From the NCBI GenBank assembly GCA_020047775.1, contig JAIFNK010000232.1, positions 1-6,427 of the forward strand: a stretch of 6,427 nt of DNA, given 5' to 3'. The stretch is from Akkermansia sp. (GTDB taxonomy: Bacteria; Verrucomicrobiota; Verrucomicrobiia; Verrucomicrobiales; Akkermansiaceae). The notes below the pieces were generated by a model. The model was not told the DNA's origin, searched no databases, and saw only the letters and a list, made by a program, of their open reading frames with translations. Below are positions 4,457 through 6,427 of this stretch, one piece after another (position 1 is the first letter of the stretch; each line of letters starts with the position of its first letter). A program made the position numbers and the translations under genes.

Positions 4457-6427
4457 GCTCCCGCGACCGTAGCGCTCGCGGAACTGGCGGAGAAGATCAT
4501 CGACCCGATTCGTGTCCGAAGGGGAGGACGGCGGCGTTGTTTCGGCGGGGGGAGCCGGCGGTTCGGGCACCGGCTGCGGCGGAAATGCGGGTGAGGGTTC
4601 GCTTACCGATGTCGCAACAGGATCTGCCACAGGGAAATGATGCTGCGGCTCGAAGATGGATGAAGTTGATTGAAACGCCGGCTCCGTGGGGGCGTCGTCG
4701 CTGGGAGGTGCCACCAAAATTCCCTGCGGTGGCGGTGCTGCCTCTTCCCATCCTCCGGAGTCCATCGGAGCTGGCTCCGAAACAAACGGCTGCGGAGCAC
4801 TTTGAAATGGAGCGTCCACGGGATGAAAGTCCCGCACCGGCACGGTAAAGGCATCAAGCGGCGGGGCAACGTAGGTCGGAGCAGCGGGAACAGCGTCCTG
4901 CCAACCTGCCTGCTCGAATGACGGGATCGTTGGCTCAAACTCGATCCCACGGGCGGCAAACGGGAAGGGAGAATCCACCGGAGGCGAGATCACCGGAGCC
5001 TCGGGAGCGCTTTCCTCCACTTGAGTCGGTGGATTCCACGGATTCTCTGGGGCTGGCGCGGGCGGCGCAGGCACGAAAACCGGCGGCGATTCCGCCCAGC
5101 CAGCGGGCACGGGTGGCCCGGCGGCCTGAAACGGTGACTCGGTGGGGGCATGGTAAATGAAAGGCTCGGCAACAACCTCCGCCTCAGGCGTCGGCGCAAA
5201 AACCGGTGCCGGCCATTCGACGGCAGGTTCAACCGGCTCAACAGCGGCGGAAAACGAAATGGGAGGGCTTTCGGAAAACGAAGATTCCTCGACGACGGGC
5301 TCGGGCTCGACCTGCGGAGGAACGGCAACCACCTCTCCCACCGGCTCTGGCGCCACTTGCTCCGGAGGGGCGATCGGTTCCGGAGGCGGAGTCGCCGCCG
5401 CAAGGGCGACGACAGAAGCGGGGACCACCCCTGCGCCCGCGGCAGGAGACGCGCCGGAATCCATGGCCGTCGCTTTGAGCCACGCCAGGCCCGCTGCCCG
5501 AATCAGACCGCGGGCATGATTCCCTGACGAAGCCAAATCAATGCGGTCCAGCACCCGGCGGCCCAGCCCCGGAACACGCGAATCCAGCAGCGCCTCCATT
5601 TCGACCTCCGTGAGGGGCTCAAGTTCGACGACCACTTCCGACAAGCGATCCACCAGCCCGCCACTGAGTCGCGGCATGAAGGCGCTTTCCCAGATATCCA
5701 AATTAAGCGAGAGAATGACATCCAGTCGCTCCACCGTCTGGCGGAGAGACCCGAGAAACGCCGCCAGCCTGAGCGCGGCGGCCTCATCCGTGGACATTCC
5801 CTCTAGATCATCCGCGACGAGCACCACGCGCATCAGCAGAGTCAGCAGCCCTAACAATGCTTCGAGCCGCTCCATTTCCATACCTGCCTCGCCATGGACG
5901 GCCTCCGCCAGAATCCTCACCCGGCTCGAACTCTCCAACGGAGCCGCAGCGAACTGGAACAACACATCCACCCAGAAGGAAATCCCGCTAACGGGCAGAT
6001 CGGTCCGCTGTGCGAGCTCCAGGCCGAGCCGCTGCCCGAGCACCCCGAAATTCTCGCGGGCCCAGTGCGCGGTGACCGCGTTCGGGTGATGGAAATCAAA
6101 TGTCTCTATCGGCCGGTTGCGCAAGGCCCCGAGCGCCCCCTCGCGGTCCTGGCAGGGAACCTCGCCCGACGCCACCAACGGCTGCAAGGCGGAGGCGAAA
6201 AGGCGACGACTCACCAAGTCCAGCACCGTCAGCCCGCCAGATGCCGGCAACTGCCGCACCAAACGCCGCAACGTGTCGTCCGTCACCGAAGCGGCGTCGA
6301 TCCGGCTGCCGAAAGCGGCATGCAGCGGGATAAATTCATGCGTGAATCCCAGCTGATGCTGGATACGGGACAGCAAGTGCGTCTTCCCGTGCCCGGCGCG
6401 TGGCGCGCGCAGCAGGATGCAACGTCC
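4451..6427 (-). CDS. P-loop AAA+-like ATPase with long proline-rich tail (N-terminus outside window)
   Basis: The open frame runs off the right edge, so 658 residues are visible and the true start is upstream; the TTG at 6376 lies inside the Walker A region and is read here as an internal Leu. Fragment residues 8-18 read APRAGHGKTHL, a Walker A loop with Pro where the first Gly usually sits; GKTHL resembles DnaA-type ATPases. Residues about 201-210 (VVLVADDLEG) look like Walker B, and about 238-247 (ILSLNLDIWE) like a sensor-1 strand with its Asn. Around 300-312, SGNHARGLIRAA resembles an ORC/Cdc6-type sensor-2 helix. From about 345 to 638 the protein is rich in Pro, Ala, Glu and Val and probably disordered. 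It ends in a charged helix, VDDLLRQFRERYGR. No membrane segment is visible. Family and substrate are not recognised; ATP binding is well supported, any role in complex I is inference from position. The TGA stop lies inside a palindrome. Confidence 0.8.
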   Translation of the reverse strand, partial: GRCILLRAPRAGHGKTHLLSRIQHQLGFTHEFIPLHAAFGSRIDAASVTDDTLRRLVRQLPASGGLTVLDLVSRRLFASALQPLVASGEVPCQDREGALGALRNRPIETFDFHHPNAVTAHWARENFGVLGQRLGLELAQRTDLPVSGISFWVDVLFQFAAAPLESSSRVRILAEAVHGEAGMEMERLEALLGLLTLLMRVVLVADDLEGMSTDEAAALRLAAFLGSLRQTVERLDVILSLNLDIWESAFMPRLSGGLVDRLSEVVVELEPLTEVEMEALLDSRVPGLGRRVLDRIDLASSGNHARGLIRAAGLAWLKATAMDSGASPAAGAGVVPASVVALAAATPPPEPIAPPEQVAPEPVGEVVAVPPQVEPEPVVEESSFSESPPISFSAAVEPVEPAVEWPAPVFAPTPEAEVVAEPFIYHAPTESPFQAAGPPVPAGWAESPPVFVPAPPAPAPENPWNPPTQVEESAPEAPVISPPVDSPFPFAARGIEFEPTIPSFEQAGWQDAVPAAPTYVAPPLDAFTVPVRDFHPVDAPFQSAPQPFVSEPAPMDSGGWEEAAPPPQGILVAPPSDDAPTEPAFQSTSSIFEPQHHFPVADPVATSVSEPSPAFPPQPVPEPPAPPAETTPPSSPSDTNRVDDLLRQFRERYGRGSL

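Noticed and set aside
4387..4500. Upstream ATG at 4500 as the nuoD start.
   Set aside because: It adds 38 residues unrelated to NuoD, overlaps the conserved end of the ATPase and runs through the palindrome; the ATG at 4386 gives the normal length.
3193..4848. Long plus-strand open frames opposite nuoD and the ATPase (257 and 292 codons), with similar ones opposite nuoE and nuoF (495-1178, 1326-2027, 1919-2566).
   Set aside because: They mirror the strong third-position G+C bias of the minus-strand genes, encode no recognisable family, and oppose clearly conserved proteins.
4511..5440. Proline-rich segment as a frameshifted or non-coding stretch.
   Set aside because: The frame is uninterrupted from the P-loop to the final helix and the Trp motifs recur in that frame, so the tail is real protein.
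1602..5855. Repeated GTTAGG/CCTAAC hexamer (1602, 3643, 3962, 5850).
   Set aside because: All copies lie in coding sequence at Pro-Asn or Leu-Gly codon pairs; the number is not far from chance and no spacing pattern appears.
4451..6376. TTG at 6376 as the ATPase start.
   Set aside because: The frame continues upstream to the window edge with a Walker A motif directly before it, so starting there would remove the P-loop.
1..6427. tRNA or rRNA genes, CRISPR arrays, insertion sequences, attachment sites.
   Set aside because: No cloverleaf-like segment, regularly spaced direct repeats, transposase or terminal inverted repeats were seen.

Overview
The window reads almost entirely from the minus strand. 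It looks like part of a respiratory complex I (NADH:quinone oxidoreductase, nuo) operon from a G+C-rich bacterium, most likely Verrucomicrobiota or another PVC-group member. That assignment is an inference. It rests on the SHD1-like domain fused to a secreted thioredoxin (common in Planctomycetes and Verrucomicrobia), the high G+C, the unusual accessory genes inside the nuo cluster, and the lack of Shine-Dalgarno motifs. No marker gene confirms the phylum.

In transcription order (right to left) the genes are: (1) 6427-4451, a P-loop AAA+-like ATPase with a very long proline-rich tail, whose N-terminus lies outside the window; (2) 4386-3127, nuoD; (3) 3108-2437, a secreted SHD1-thioredoxin fusion; (4) 2434-1841, nuoE; (5) 1844-450, nuoF; (6) 413-1, a DoxX/MauE-like membrane protein whose C-terminus lies outside the window. 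Gaps are 64, 18, 2, -4 and 36 bp. The five downstream genes therefore look like one transcription unit. The 64-bp gap before nuoD, which holds a perfect 18-bp palindrome, is the only plausible internal control point. No intrinsic terminator is visible, and no stretch over 300 bp lacks a gene.

NuoE and NuoF make up most of the NADH-oxidising module of complex I: FMN, the N1a-type 2Fe-2S cluster and the N3-type 4Fe-4S cluster. NuoD forms the quinone site in the peripheral arm. All three keep their recognisable ligands and appear functional. The unusual content is the three genes woven among them: an ATPase of unknown role, a periplasmic CGPC thioredoxin, and a membrane protein with a CGC motif. 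The last two could form a membrane-to-periplasm thiol relay, by analogy with MauE/MauD. Whether any of the three acts on complex I is a hypothesis that the sequence alone cannot settle.
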